Of a stretch of 5,783 nucleotides of DNA, positions 5,023-5,783 are shown piece after piece. Where the stretch lies: positions 1 to 5,783 of the forward strand of contig JAJYCH010000344.1 in the NCBI GenBank assembly GCA_021778575.1, read 5' to 3'. The notes under the pieces are model-generated. The model saw only the letters and a program-made list of their open reading frames with translations. It was not told where the DNA came from and searched no databases. This stretch comes from Planctomycetota bacterium (GTDB lineage: Bacteria > Planctomycetota > Planctomycetia > Isosphaerales > Isosphaeraceae). Position numbers and translations under genes: made by a program. The stretch's first letter is position 1; every line of letters starts with the position of its first letter.

Positions 5023-5783
5023 ATGATACGTTCTCCTCTGGGTTTGCGGCTCGACGCCAGCCGGTCGATCAAGGACCAGATCCGGGGGGCGGCCTCGGTC
5101 GGCGCAAAGGGCGTGGTGATCGATGCCTCGGGTGAACTGGCTCCCGATCGCCTTTCCGAGACCGGTCGTCGCGAGGTCCGCCACGGGCTCCGGTCGGTCG
5201 AGCTGAGCCTGATCGCGCTGAGTCTGCCGACCCGCCGACCGTTCGACACGCTCGACCAGATAGAGGACCGGCTCGCTCGGGCCGACCGCGCGTTTGCTCT
5301 GGCCTACGAGCTAGGAACCCGGCTGGTTCTCGCCCGGGTCGGCGGCTTGCCGCCGGAGACCGACGTGGTCCGACGGACCGCGTTGACCACGAGCCTTCAG
5401 GAACTGGGGCGGCGGGCGGATCATCGCGGAGTCCGGTTCGCGATCGAGACCGGGAACGAGCCGGGGGCCGTCCTCGGTTCGTATCTCGATAGCCTGGGGA
5501 TGCCGAGCCTGGCGGTGAGCCTCGACCCGTCGAGCCTGCTCCGGCAAGGGATCGACCCGGTCGCCGCGACCCGCGAGCTGGCGCTCTGGGTCGCTCATGC
5601 TTATGCCAACGACGCGTCGAAGTCGGTCGAGCGTACCAATCCCCGAGGGATCGGGTTTCCTCCGGGAGTCCTTGACTGGGAAGAATACCTGGGCTCGCTC
5701 GAAGAGATCGGTTATCGCGGTTACCTGACCATCTGGCCTGATCCCGACAGCGACCCGCTCGCGCAGTTCAAGGCGATTGCCAA
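5023..5783 (+). CDS. Sugar phosphate isomerase/epimerase-like TIM-barrel protein, 3' end outside the window
   Basis: The frame is open from ATG 5023 to the last base (253 full codons), with GAAGGA at 5006-5011 as a likely ribosome site 11 nt upstream. The protein reads as a xylose-isomerase-like TIM barrel. It has a strand-helix N-terminus (GLRLDASRSIKDQIRGAASVGAKGVVID), ALAYELGTRLVLARVG (92-107), FAIETGN (139-145), VSLDPSSLL (165-173), VAHAYANDA (190-198) and the terminal DWEEYLGSLEEIGYRGYLTI (218-237). Family members isomerise or epimerise sugars using a metal held by Glu, Asp, His and Glu. E142, D168 and H192 fit the first three, but the position expected for the last Glu is W238. There is no signal peptide, so it is probably cytosolic. 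The substrate is unknown. It is divergent from pabB, with no evident pathway link. Confidence 0.85.
   Translation, partial: MIRSPLGLRLDASRSIKDQIRGAASVGAKGVVIDASGELAPDRLSETGRREVRHGLRSVELSLIALSLPTRRPFDTLDQIEDRLARADRAFALAYELGTRLVLARVGGLPPETDVVRRTALTTSLQELGRRADHRGVRFAIETGNEPGAVLGSYLDSLGMPSLAVSLDPSSLLRQGIDPVAATRELALWVAHAYANDASKSVERTNPRGIGFPPGVLDWEEYLGSLEEIGYRGYLTIWPDPDSDPLAQFKAIA

Overview
This window looks like a piece of a high-GC bacterial chromosome, most likely a planctomycete of the Isosphaeraceae type. The taxon is an inference from four things: strong G/C preference at third codon positions, loosely spaced genes, structured intergenic repeats built on GAGCTTGCTC and GGTGGG...CCCACC cores, and a sugar-isomerase-like TIM-barrel gene of a kind abundant in that phylum. 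No search was run.

Layout from left to right. (1) Bases 1-150 are the last 49 codons of a plus-strand medium-chain (zinc-type) dehydrogenase/quinone reductase. (2) Bases 151-724 hold no convincing gene but contain a perfect 22-bp palindrome. (3) Bases 725-1030 encode a 101-residue protein of unknown function, followed by a clear intrinsic terminator. (4) Bases 1087-1423 carry a 143-bp inverted-repeat element made of four mini-hairpins, resembling a REP doublet (REPIN). (5) A minus-strand cluster runs from 4879 down to 1424: pabB (aminodeoxychorismate synthase component I), pabC (aminodeoxychorismate lyase, overlapping pabB by 4 nt), then a 76-nt gap holding a second structured repeat, then a NIF3-family dinuclear-metal protein. 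(6) A 143-nt intergenic region with a short heptamer repeat separates pabB from a divergent plus-strand TIM-barrel sugar isomerase/epimerase-like gene that runs off the right edge.

Functionally, PabB and PabC together convert chorismate to p-aminobenzoate for folate synthesis. The glutamine amidotransferase partner (PabA/TrpG) is not in the window. The NIF3 family has often been annotated as 'GTP cyclohydrolase 1 type 2', so its position behind pabBC is suggestive of a folate link but not proof. No defence system, phage, CRISPR array, tRNA or rRNA was seen. The region is mostly ordinary metabolism, and the most interesting signals are the structured repeats and two residue-level oddities in PabC and the isomerase-like protein.
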